From positions 9,667,608 to 9,731,607 of the forward strand of contig NC_088299.1 of the NCBI RefSeq assembly GCF_032854445.1: a stretch of 64,000 bases of DNA, written 5' to 3'. The position numbers were made by a program, and so were the translations under genes. Shown here in pieces: positions 23,453-35,000 of the stretch. The notes beneath the pieces are model-generated. The model had not been told where the DNA came from and did no database searches. It worked only from the letters and a program-made list of their open reading frames with translations. Origin of the DNA: Liolophura sinensis (Eukaryota; Mollusca; Polyplacophora; Chitonida; Chitonidae). The first letter of the stretch is position 1. Every line of letters begins with the position of its first letter.

Positions 23453-24954
23453 TCTTTGGTTAAAGCCACCCATGTGCTCTTTATACATACACAAGAACGG
23501 CATTAGTGCTTATAACATACATAAATAAAATTCCCACTCCTAAATGTACGTGGAACATCGATAATTGTACGCCCAAACTGCCTGAAGAAGGTTTGGTTTG
23601 AACCGCAGTAAGTATGTCTTTGGCTAATTGGGCAAACCGCACTTGTGCAACAAGTGATACCATCTTAGACAACTGTAAATGACCTCAAATGTTGTTCGTG
23701 ATGAATTTGATAATGCTGTCCTATTCTGCGAGTTTTATTGATGTTAAACTGCGCAAGCGCCCACACATGCGTCGTGAACCACTCATAGTGTCACTAAGGC
23801 CTCGTAAGCCGTGAGAGCATTGGAATCTACATAAGTAGCCTACTCTTCAAAGCCAGGCTTGAACCTGAATCCCGTATGTCTAAAGACAAGCTAACAACTA
23901 TATATCTCGGCCGTCTAACTTGCTGTTGGTGGTGGACATAACGGCAGAAAGCTCTAAAGGTAGAAACCACAGCATGTGTCAGCACGGACAATAAATGTTA
24001 ACATCTATATTTCATAACGATTACAGCTCAAGTTTGCTGAGACTCCTGCTCCCCTCAGACAAATATGTTACCATTGCAAACAAATCATAAAGTTTAACGC
24101 AATTGTGATGACATTTCGCCGATATTACTAACAGTAATCGAATCTGCGGTAACAGCTGACTGATTATAATGACCTCATTGCAATTAACGTCCTATATTAA
24201 CATCACGCCAACATGAGGTGCAAGAATTCACCCCGCCCCTAAAACACCTCCTCCCATTTCACTGACACCTCCCAACTCAGAAAATCTGTCACTGGTCATT
24301 CTGTTTTTTAAAGGACAGCAGCGTGATTTTTTTTTAAAAATACATCTATAAACTAGCTACATGTAAACTAATTATATTTTACCCTCCTAGGAACGAGCCA
24401 ATCAAGTCTCGCGAAAGTTTCTTTCACTGCGTGACATGTCGCTTACAGCATGTTGGGACTCTTTTACAAGGCCCGCCATTTTGGGCTAAAGGGTCCAAAT
24501 ATATAATCCTGTTTACAAAATAAAATATTTGAAGCTGGATGCTCAAACTTGGCTCAGATTGAAGCACCTCAGCACTGAATAAGCAGTCAAAATTTTATTG
24601 ATGCGATGCATGTATTCCTGGGTTTAATTTGGGTTACTGTACTATTTTAAGACAAAGTCAGAACCGCTTACTTAAACGGGCCGTTGGCGTAACACCTGCT
24701 TATAACCCGTCCAAAGATACACCCGGGCCACGGAATGGTCAAATCTTTGAACCAATCAGAATGGTTCAGGACCTTATTTCCCAAAATTCGGAAGCAAGAA
24801 TTTGATTGGAGGAAGAGCGACCGAGCTGGGAAGTGATTTTGTCTCATGCCTAGTTGCACTACTGTATGTTTAAAAGAGAAGAAAACATAAAAATGATGTA
24901 AAATGAGATGAAGGAGCACCGAAACTTATTTCCAGATATGTACTTTAATATTTT
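23453..24954. other. Unique DNA, no gene supported
   Basis: Open frames at 23481-23672 and 24668-24919 (minus) lack motifs and splice signals. A stretch at 23845-23915 resembles a decayed tRNA-like head but is too degraded to call. Confidence 0.35.
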
Positions 24955-25375
24955 TGGGACTTTTTCTTTCAAGAGAAAAGGTTAATTGAAATATTTTTTG
25001 TATGGTTGGTATTTGGGACTACATCTTGGTACATCGTTTTTGCATGTGCCTTTAATAGTGATGTGAATCATGTCTAAAAATATATATTTGAATGTAAATT
25101 TTTTGTTTATATCCAAACTCATGTATTTAATCTGAATTATGATAATATTTATGTATATATGAAAACTATAAATACAATGAACATCCTGGTTGAAACATTT
25201 GTTAGTTGAAAAGACCAAATTTTAGTGCAGACACATTGTATGTTTTTTATCGTATGTAAGATCCTCATTTCTAACATTATTACATTTAGACAATATATGC
25301 CAAGAGTTGATCCCAAACACCCACCATACAAAAATTATTTTAAGGTGTTTTTTTTTCTCTTTGAAGATAAATCGA
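24955..25375. repeat. Inverted repeat of about 55-bp arms, 415 bp overall
   Basis: Left arm around 24967-25022 (caagagaaaaggttaattga, ttttttgtatggttggtatt) and right arm around 25305-25372 (atcccaaacacccaccatac, aaaaattattttaaggtg) are inverted and imperfect copies. The interior is very AT-rich. A decayed MITE is the likeliest explanation. Confidence 0.55.
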
Positions 25376-27424
25376 AAAAAATGTTGAAGGCCACATTTAC
25401 AACTAACTTTTCGCGCTCTCTCATCTGAGCTTTTTGTAAGTATGTTTTCTCCACCTCCAAGTATATCGGTAATCAAATTATCGGTAAAACGACACAATAA
25501 ACGTGCGAATATAAGCCGTGTTACAGGAACGGTTATTAGAATAATACATTGAGTGTTCAGTTAATGCGATTAGGGAGGGAAGTTTATTTCAAACATTGCT
25601 GATTCGTCTCGTTGGAACTGTTGGTTAAAAAATTGCTGAAATCGCTCACATGCATGTTGCAGTACGATAATACCGTTGTCCCCTTAAGGAGATCTGTAAA
25701 GTGATATGCATTTTGAACAGCACAGTATCGCAGCTTTCACTTTTCTGTCTGATTTGCTGACACAGATTTTGTTTGACACAGATCTTGGGTTAACAATCAA
25801 AATGTTTATCCAGAATTGCTTACCATTGTTTAAAACACTCAATTTGACTTCAAACATTCCATGTTAAAATATTTTGACATGGCACGCCAACTGTCTGTCT
25901 CATATATAAGATAACAGGTCAATAGCCTGGAAATAAGGTGGGTTTTGTATAGACAATCTATCTACTCTTACCACAACAGTCATATCAAATGCCTCGTTTT
26001 ACTGATGCCTTTCCACTTGTCTTTGTAAATATTGTATCAGAAGCAGGCCACGTTCGACGCAGACGTCTTGTTTGTTATATCTTCAGGTCATGCTCACTGC
26101 TTTTTTTTCTTCTGACAACATTTTCGTAATCCTGTATATAGGCCTATGTGATAGGCATATATGCCTCCAGCGTTAATGACGGTAAGGTGAAATGACCCGG
26201 ATGCCAGCAAACAAAAAAGTGAAGACTATGGGTGTAGGGTTAAAGTTTATTTGACTGCGTCTGGTTTTCTCCGTTCTGAAGAGACCCGGTAGAACGAGTT
26301 CAAGCAGCAAGCTGGCGTTTACATAGCTGAAAAAATCTACTCTTCAATTACGCTTTCTGCATGCGCTGCTGGGAAACAGTTGTTTCGTTTATTTGGTCGT
26401 GTGTAAAGTGGAATTAATCACACGTTGTGAAAGACCAAAGCTGTTCTACTGGTAAGGCGCGCAAACATCCAATTCTATATAACACCTGGTTTTGGGCCTG
26501 AAAAGATTTGCACAGAAAGTGCGGGATTTTGGTGCAGTTCATACGTCTCAATAGCCTCAGAAGCCATTCGGCTTTAGCACTGAAGAGAGCGTTTTGATAA
26601 TGTGACATTGAACAGTTATTGTTGTTTTTTTCAGTTTTTTCAAGGACTTTCACAAACTGTTCAGAGAGAAAGGTTGTAATAATGTCGATTTCCACAGGAA
26701 GAGAAGAGATTATTACGCATGGCTTTAGCAGTGGGGTTATATTCCGACAAAACACTGATCTGTTTGGACTAAAACGATGCCTCTGCAAAGGGTGAAAGTG
26801 TTATATAACATTTCGGGAACCTTTTAGCGCTCGTCTTATTACGAAGTACTCGTCTATTTTGCTCGCTTAGACTGGCTACTGCCAACCTTCGATATACCTT
26901 TGCGGATGTTTGGTCAAAATGTGAAGAAAGCTGTATGCTTTTATTAATTTTTTTTCTTTCAAAAACGATATTAAAGTAGAAAGTCTTTTTACTTTTCTCT
27001 CGGGGACACAACATAAAAACCGTACTGAATATGTGAACCACTACGCACCGTGAACAGCAATATGGAAAGAAAAGAAGAGATGCTTGATGTCGTAAGTTGC
27101 TTTTAACTTTTGTGACTATATCTCTATCTCTGTCTCCATTCACTTTTTTATATATTTTCAGCCAATAATCCGTGGTGAGCTTGTCCAGATGTTTTACAAA
27201 TAGGGGCGTGCCTTAGCCCCCCCCCCACACGCCCCCTCCCCCTTTCCTTTCCCTGCCCTCTCCCGCCCACATCCTGATGTCAACTGTTGTCTTATCTTCA
27301 GATGTTTAAGCAAAGAAACTTTGTTCAGATAAAAAGTTGTTTCTTTTTAAGTAAGATAAGCCATCCAATCGCGATATTCTTGCGATGTATTTATGGTTCA
27401 CGTGTGAAAGAACTGGTTTTACGG
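25376..27424. other. Unique DNA, one weak first-exon candidate
   Basis: Two adjoining 124-codon minus frames (26414-26788 and 26769-27143) have no recognisable domain and no exon signals. At 27062-27091 an ATG opens ten codons (MERKEEMLDV) ending at GTC|gtaagt in phase 0, compatible with splicing to 31951. A C-rich tract lies at 27218-27260. Confidence 0.35.
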
Positions 27425-27825
27425 GTCAAGATACCATACAAATGCTTACGATCGCTATGTATGGCTATGGTCAACTCCAAAGAGCATATAATGCCATATA
27501 AATGCTATGTATGGCTTCGGTCAATTCCAAAGATCGTATAATACCATATAAATGCTATGTTTGGCTGTGGTCAATTCCAAAGACCGTATAATACCATATA
27601 AATGCTATGTTTGGCTGTGGTCAATTCCAAAAACAATATAATGCCATATAAATGCCATGTATGGCTATGGTCAATTCCAAAGACCTAATAATACCATATA
27701 AATGTTATGTATGGCTTTGGGCGATTCGAAAAAGCCATATAATGCCATATAAATGCTACGAATGGCTTTGGGCGATTATAAAAGCCATATAATACCGTAC
27801 AAATGATACAATATAAATGCATGGC
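27425..27825. repeat. 50-bp minisatellite, about 8 copies
   Basis: The unit is gctatgtttggctgtggtca, then attccaaagaccgtataata, then ccatataaat. Copies are well conserved in the middle and decay at both ends (the last two have ggcgatt in place of tcaattc). Confidence 0.9.
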
Positions 27826-29323
27826 TGATGGCTTTTTGATTCATCGGTGCCATCGAGTTCAAAAAAATATTTTCTCATAGATATCTGAAATGATTGAAAC
27901 GAAATCCGTTGGAAACAGGCATCGGAACAAACAAAACCCTCAGAAGATGCAAAAAAATAATTGGTTATTTTCTCTTGCCAATATTCTTTCGTATAAATTA
28001 TCTTGTGTAAGACCCGATATCGCCCTCTCGCGGAAGTGCAGTATACCTGCTGTGCACAATGTGAACGGATATAACTTGCGCGTGGCAGGTAGACCGAGTG
28101 AGTGCGCGGTCACAAGGTGTGACGTTCTGCTGTTACGTCACCTCATCGGTGAAAACACAAACAACTGGTGTAGGGGCCAGTGTCCATGCTCGTGCCCTCT
28201 GAGATGCAATGATTGTTTTGCACATGTGCTTCATTTACTGGACAATGGACATAAACACCCCCACCCCACCCCTTATGTTGTGGGTAATAGTTAACATGAA
28301 TGTATAGGGTTAATCACTCAGTTGACTCCAAAGTAGCAATCAGTTAAGATACGGGCTTACGGTTCCCGTGGGCCTTATTGACTGATTGACAGGCATTGAT
28401 TGATCAATGTTAATAGAGCTAGCGTTGTTGTAAACAGAGCTATATACTGACGAGACGTTTGTGACTGTTGGATTGCCGGAAAGAGAACTGCTCAAACCAT
28501 TGGCGTCTTATGTTTGAGATGAGTTAGTTCGGAGCCCACACTGGCCTACTGAGAAACTTGGCCAGTGTATTGGAGACGGAAGATCGTTCATTGAGCCCAG
28601 GTTCTCGTGCGTCTCACGTGTTAATGGGCACTTTGCGAAGGTTGCCGGAATTGAGAGGAGGGCAACAGAAGGAAAGTGTAGGATTGAAGAGAAGCGTCTG
28701 GTTATCTCCAGTACGAGTTTCTGTTGTAATACTCTTGTCGGCCAACCTTTACTACCTAGATAGACCAAGAACCAAAATAAACACCGCATCGAAAGCGAAG
28801 ACGTATGATTATCAGCCTCTCAGAACACTATAGGTGGCAGAGATGACGCTGGTACACATAGGTGTATAGCTGCGCAGACTATTGAGGAGGTAATCACTTG
28901 ATAGACTTTAAGGAATACTTCAACCAAAAACTGACTGATCACTCGAAATTTTCTATCCTATCGTTGGCAACGTTTAACACCTTCGAGCTACAACCCTGGC
29001 TTGAGCAGAAACATCGAGCCAATGTTTCTCCGGTGCAGTTCTAACCGAAGTTTGTATGTACAATTTTTTGATTGTTGCAGTAAAGTGCGGTGTAAAATGG
29101 CTGCTATCAACAACATCAAGTAATCAACTTTCGAAAGTAATTGTTATAAGTAAACTGTTGGATTTGCTTACAAAGTGTAAAGTCACACACACAGTGTCAC
29201 ACATCGTCGATTATTCCTATCCCAGGGACTTTGACCAGGATTTCCAAAGAACGTCATTTTGTCTCAATTTAAGACAAGGTTTACGGCTCGACGATGATTT
29301 TCAAGAAGAACGACAGATGTAAC
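27826..29323. other. Unique DNA, no gene supported
   Basis: A 134-codon frame (27890-28294) and overlapping frames on both strands at 28508-28833 were examined. None shows a known domain or a consistent exon structure. The cysteine-rich stretch CRGQCPCSCPLRC in the first is noted but unassigned. Confidence 0.35.
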
Positions 29324-29338
29324 ATGGCATCTGGTGAT
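29324..29338 (+). CDS. Candidate alternative short first exon
   Basis: A stop (TAA) sits immediately before aacATGG. Five codons (MASGD) then end at a consensus donor, GAT|gtaagt, in phase 0, matching the phase of the exon at 31951 only 2.6 kb downstream. It resembles the 633 exon in starting MAS. Too short to judge by content, with no clear core promoter; could be chance. Confidence 0.22.
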
Positions 29339-29960
29339 GTAAGTAAAATGTTCGATTAATTTCTTTTTGAGGTTGCTCCGACCGTTTTACGACTGTCTGA
29401 CGGTAGACATTTTGAATAGGAGTTTAATTTGTTTACAACTCTCTTCCGAAATCCTCTTTACCTGCCCATAAACAAACCACTCCTTTATTTCCCTATTCTT
29501 GTCCTACTTCCTCAGTGCTTTAGGATATAACTGTTGCTTACAGATGAGTGCAATCTGCTAGACGGGCGCCATTTCGGTGTGTACATGACCCCTAAAGCAA
29601 TTCGTCTCAAGAGTTGCCGCCTGGTACAGCTTATCACCATGACGATGAAATATATACTCAATTAAATCTAACAAAATATTCAATCTCAAGATTCTTTGAC
29701 TCTTTACAATACAAATAATCCCAGTGGTATGAAGTCGCGATGGGAATATAGCCGGCCGTCTTTCATTTCGAAAATAGAAACTATATTTTAGACTCTAGTT
29801 AGACCCTCAATTAACCCGGTAGCCATTTTTGAAGGGTTGCTCCGAAAGCGCGTTTTCTTTGGTCAAAATTTAATTAAGGCATTTCCTGGAGATTAGCTTG
29901 CTTACACTCAGATACAGCATAGTGACACTTTGATATTAAAGGGAGTATGTTCAACATTAT

Positions 29961-30098
29961 TGCGGAAGGTCTGACAGTAACCTGCGGATGGTCGTGGGTT
30001 TTCCGCGGGTTCTGCCCGGTTTCCTCCCACAATAATGCTGGCCGCCGTTGGATAAGTTAAATATTCTTGAGTACGGCCTAAAACACCAATAAATAAAT
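29961..30098 (+). mobile_element. SINE family 1, 5'-truncated copy
   Basis: Starts at tgcggaaggtctgacagtaa and runs through cctgcggatggtcgtggg, tcctcccacaataatgctgg and aaatattcttgagtacggcc to a short AATAAATAAAT tail. Confidence 0.85.
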
Positions 30099-30981
30099 CA
30101 GTCAATCAACACAATTGCTTTCTTTGAAGTTTTCAACATTAATAACAATACCAAACAAGCACGATTCTCGGTAAAGCAAAATGATTTGCACCATTTTAAT
30201 TTCATCACAATTGATTTTGAGGTATTTTTTGTGGATAACAATATTGTACTTAAATCAATATTTATGGGCATGAGGTTGAACCTTGCTACTTAGTCTTTAA
30301 AAACATACATTTTGGCCTGAAATTCCGCTTTGTGTGGTGCATTGGGAATTTATATTTGACCTGGGTTAATGTAACCATATTTCATAAGTTCACTGTTTAG
30401 ATTTTCACCATTTTTGAGGTCTAAACGAGTCACTGTAACTTTACGTGAAACGAAATCACCGTTGAAATCTACGACCGACAGGTAAAGAATTGCGTAACAT
30501 CTTGACGTAGCTGGATTTAGCCATCGGGCATTTTATGATGCTTAGGGCTGTGTGGGGCACAACCAGCATTATAAGAACTTGACTTGATTTAGTAGGAGTA
30601 AATTGATGCAGTGACAAGCTGTTAAACCGACTGTGGTCTGCATGATTTTAGCCATAGGAACTCAATGTAAGCCATCAATGCTTAGCGTTGGAGAAATCCA
30701 CGGAAGTGGAAATCTTCTGTGTAGCTTAGTGTTATTTATGACATCGTTCAAGCTACAGACCATAACTCTCTGCTCTGACCGAGTAGGCCGTCTGCTATGC
30801 ATTATTGGGCGCATGCTCCAGAGTGAGCAAAAACGTGTAACGATTCTGAAAACTGGCTATTCATGATATTTATCGCTGGTCACTTGAAACAGATGTCGCG
30901 AACGTGAATAGGTTACCATTGGATGATAGCATAACTTCATGTTTTGATGTTCTGGTATTGATGTCACGTGGCTTAATTATT

Positions 30982-31035
30982 CGCGTAATTGAATACACTT
31001 AATTACGGTATACAGAAAGTGTATTCAGTAACGCG
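30982..31035. repeat. Short inverted repeat
   Basis: cgcgtaattgaatacactt and aagtgtattcagtaacgcg are inverted, 17 of 19 positions complementary, with a 16-bp loop. The flanks (ttattcg, cggataa) extend the match. It may be a MITE remnant. Confidence 0.6.
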
Positions 31036-31950
31036 GATAAGAGTTATGCATCGCACTTTAATTTGATTGGATATGTCCTAATTAATATGATTTAGTTGGA
31101 TGAAATAGTCACTAATATGACTAAAGCCGACCTTCCAACGAAAGCTTTGCAAGTTAGAAACTGTATACGGTGGTACTGATATTATTAATACACGCTGGAA
31201 AGAACGATTGGATTACCCCAACAGCCTGGATTAGTACGCACAATGATGATTGTAATAGTTGAAATGATAAAACAACGCATGTGTTCGGTTGACATTCGAT
31301 ACATGCAGCTTATACGGATTTATTCCTTGCAAACTGGATTTATATTCAGGATGACATTAGTGGAGCCTGAGCGCAATATAAGATTAATGAGAGTTAATTA
31401 TAGAAATGGATATTGTGAACCTGTGTTTTATTTCACTGTTTTTGTACTGTCAGTCTGCAATTTGGCAAGTCATCCCGGAGTTTCAGTGCACAGTGTTCTG
31501 CGCAATATTCAACACTGTAAACTGGGTGGAAATCGGGACTTCGCACAGGGTTTAGCCTGCAGGGCCCCAGAAACCACAATGGGCCTGTGCTAAGGCACGG
31601 AACTGTGTCAACAAAAGACCAAGCCACAGTCTTGGCTTTTTCATTGAATCTTGCATCTGTGAAATTCGAGATTATACATATATATGTATGCGTGTGTGTG
31701 TGTTGGTGTGTAGGGAGCCGTCGGAATCAGCTGTAAGCGCGGTAATTGTTCAAAGCTGAGGGCCGCGCGCTACAGGATATGACACAGCCTCGTTTTCAAA
31801 CTGAAGGCGCTAGACTTGCGGAGTTGAGGCTCACAGGTTACGGGGCCAAACTCGATCAGTATTTCTCCCGATGAGGGGAGCTTAGTAACGCGCGCTTTTC
31901 TTATGACTTAGTTAACAAGTTCAGTTGAAAAATTTGCTTTGTGATTTCAG

Positions 31951-32060
31951 TTACATGGATATAACCAGGACATTGGCATGGGAGAATACCTGTGTGTAGG
32001 AGATTACATCTGCTTATACTGTGAAGAGACGGAGGGATATGTTAACAGCCAGCAGTCCAG
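31951..32060 (+). CDS. ITPR: IP3R-like exon 2 (first certain exon)
   Basis: Acceptor gtgatttcag, donor CAG|gtatgt; enters in phase 0 and leaves two bases. The frame is open from the acceptor (LHGYNQDIG) into MGEYLCVGDYICLYCEE. The ATG at 31978 (GGCATGG) would place the Gly-Asp of the first beta-strand at residue 8-9, close to its position in vertebrate IP3Rs, so it is a plausible start. An out-of-frame ATG lies at 31955. Splicing from 633-692 would add 29 residues instead. Confidence 0.85.
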
Positions 32061-35000
32061 GTATGTCTGGGACACTTAATTGGTTTTCTTCATTAAGAAA
32101 AGTCTGATGCTTTCGTTATTCCAGTTTTAGCTGAATACAGGCTTTATTTTGAGTACTTGTGAGTTCTGCTCAAAGAGTAATATGTCACAAGTGGTTTGTT
32201 TTTTCTGAAGGTGACGGTTGGTGTTTGTGTGTGTGTAAGTGGGTGAATCATCCACTGGGAAGTAAGATGGGAGTATATAGGGGATTAGCGCACCCGTCTG
32301 TAACACAGCAGTGAGCTGGGTGACAGGGCGGCAAGTCTGACACTAGTTAACAGCAGAGCGTTATATTCCGCTGAGCCGAACCCTCTGGAAAAGTAAGAAA
32401 GGAATTTATGTCACTGCTTCTTAGTTTTAAAACACTGGCGCTGCGACCCGTTGAGCCTCTTATCACACATACCCATGTTTATCTCGCGTCCCAGCCGGAT
32501 ACGGGCTTATATTGTACAGCTATGGTATTTAACTTTCCTAGGGTAACCAAATGTTATGAGTAACAATGAGCCAGAAACTCGATTTTCCCTGGACCTTGAC
32601 ATTTATATTTCATTATATATTTCTTTCCGGAAGAAAAAAAGAACACGGTGAATTTGTTTTTTTTTCAGTACAGATCGAGTGAGTGAGCCTTTCAGATTCT
32701 AGACCAATTCAAAAAGTCACGTAACAAAGAATTATAATGGTTGTCATGGGGATCAAAGTATCTGAATTGCTTCAGCTGTCAGACTCACACAAAATGACAA
32801 CAAAAATGGTACTTCGTTCGCTTTTGTCCAAAAACATGAGCTCACAGCTTTAGTCTTTTATTCGAAATATACAGCCGTGTAAACATGCAGCGAATTTTAA
32901 GTTACAAGGGAGTTCCTGTTGACAGCACATGTTAGCACGACTACCCAGAGGAATTTATTCGTTCTCCTGACCTCAACAACACAACACACACCCCTGTATC
33001 ATAGTTCACCAACTACATGAGACACTTAAAAACTACTATAGAGTATGAATCGTTGAACATGCTAGATACGGATGAGTGGGTAGTTCAGGACATTTCCATG
33101 ACGAGCTGTTTTTTTCACAGCGAAAGTTGAGCTAGATCACTGATTAAAGTAAACTGGGCAGTAACAAGTTTAAGCTACTTAATCCGCGCACCTGCGATAT
33201 TAGACAGCCTTATAGATGATAACAATATTTTAAGGTAGCGAGCCATATTTAGAGACGTGTATATAGTTTGCTGTGGCGCGAGTGGTGGCTTAACTCAGTC
33301 TTGTCAGTCTTGTTTTTATTGAATAGATCTACGTCTACATCATATAATTTGTTATTAAAGGGGACATTTTAAGATGCGAACATGAAAGTGTTCGGTAACT
33401 GATATAGAGGAGTTCCCAAGTAATGATGATGATTATGTGCTGCTCGCATTGTGCCTTGGGCGCAGTCTGAGGGCCGAGGCCGTCAACTATGATGACAAGT
33501 CTTGTGCGGTTAGGTTGATACAGTTAAGGTCTACTTAACCTTTCTAGAATATACAAGTGTTTTAAGTTAAAGACATGCAATAAATATGACGAATGCGTTT
33601 GTCGTAATAAAGAGCAGCATTCTCTGCTTTAGGCGGCTACAGTGTATAGTAGATTTAGTTACATATTTGCGTTTTTACTGTCCTTAATATTAAAGGCTTT
33701 TGGTGGATATGCAGCCTTCCGTGTCTGTCAAAATTGTGTGAATTATATAATATATAAATAATTTAGTTGCAAATTTAAGCTTTTACTGTCCCTGACATTG
33801 ACACCATTTGATGCTTGAACAGTCGACCGAGTGTATTGAAATCGAGTGAACTTTGTGATACATAGAATAGGTAATTATACTATTTAAACTTTTGCAGTCC
33901 CTGAATTTTGATTGAACTGTACAATTTAGTCTATAAAATACAGATATATTTGAGTAACACATTTACGCTTTCATCATTCCTGATGTTAAAACTGTATGAT
34001 GCTTACAAAGCCACCTGTTTCTGTCGAAATTGAGCCAAGTTAAGAACCAGCGTTCTTTGCGAGATGGGCTAGCTTAAGGTGCGTGTGTAAGGTAAAACAA
34101 AGGTGTGAGAAATGGAACGAGGTGTGCAATGGCTATTCTGTGTAGGAGAGTTAGTCGTCTGCAAGCTGACAGGAAAGAGTTAATCTGCATGTAAATGTCA
34201 GGCGGTGTCAGCGATGATGCCGACGAGGCAGATGGAGCGATGAAAGAGGATTTCACTACTCCAGGGTTAACATCCTGCAGTCCTGCTGTCACCGTATAGG
34301 CCCGTCTAGACAACGCGGGTCCTCCGAGCTGTACAGAGGATCACGACGTCCACAAGTGCTGTGTTCAAACAGAACTCACGTGGGCGGTATTTTTGGTAGA
34401 ATGAAGTGAGTTACAATGGCAGCAGGTCACCTCGCAGTGTACACAGGCTTATATGTGAGCAAATGACGGCTTCTTTATTTAACATTGATTTATGAACATA
34501 ATGGCTGGTATGGTTTGTTAACGGCATCCGCCCTTTCTAATATGTTATCAGTTTTAAGGGTTAGATAATATGAACAGCTATGTAGTGAGTGGTAGGCCCA
34601 ACACTTACGCTTTATCTAAAGTCAGATAACGGTATTTGAAGGGCCTATATTCCCTTTATCTTGTAATAAATTACGTAAGACATATACCTACTTACTGCAC
34701 GTGCCAACATTTCTTTTGTGCCAAGATTGCGCATATAGGCCTAACCTGTCTTGGATAAAAATAATCAATATGTAATGGAATTAGCTACGTAAGTACATCT
34801 ATCGTCATCTTATAAGATAATCGGGTAATTGGAGCTTCGATATTACCGCTTTTTGATGAATAAAAGGTTTTATTCAGCCTTGTCAGGGTGGGCGAATTAA
34901 TCCCGGTCCCGCTCAACGTTGGTGGAGGGATTAGGTTTCTCAGCGGAAGTTTACAAATCGCCAGCCGGACTATCTCAGTGTCTCCGATACGAAATATAAA

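Larger units (their letters stand above)
29339..31950. other. Sequence immediately upstream of the first certain exon
   Basis: Contains a SINE (29961-30098), an inverted repeat (30982-31035) and an open frame (31243-31593) that I do not call. A (GT)n-like run lies near 31690. The last bases before 31951 form a proper acceptor, tttgtgatttcag. Confidence 0.4.

Noticed and set aside
26414-27143. Two adjoining 124-codon minus-strand ORFs as a frameshifted gene
   Set aside because: The translations show no shared domain and no similarity to known families, and equal lengths are coincidence.
27890-28294. 134-codon ORF with a cysteine cluster as a small secreted protein
   Set aside because: No signal peptide at its start, no exon boundaries and no family resemblance. 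The cysteine cluster alone is insufficient.
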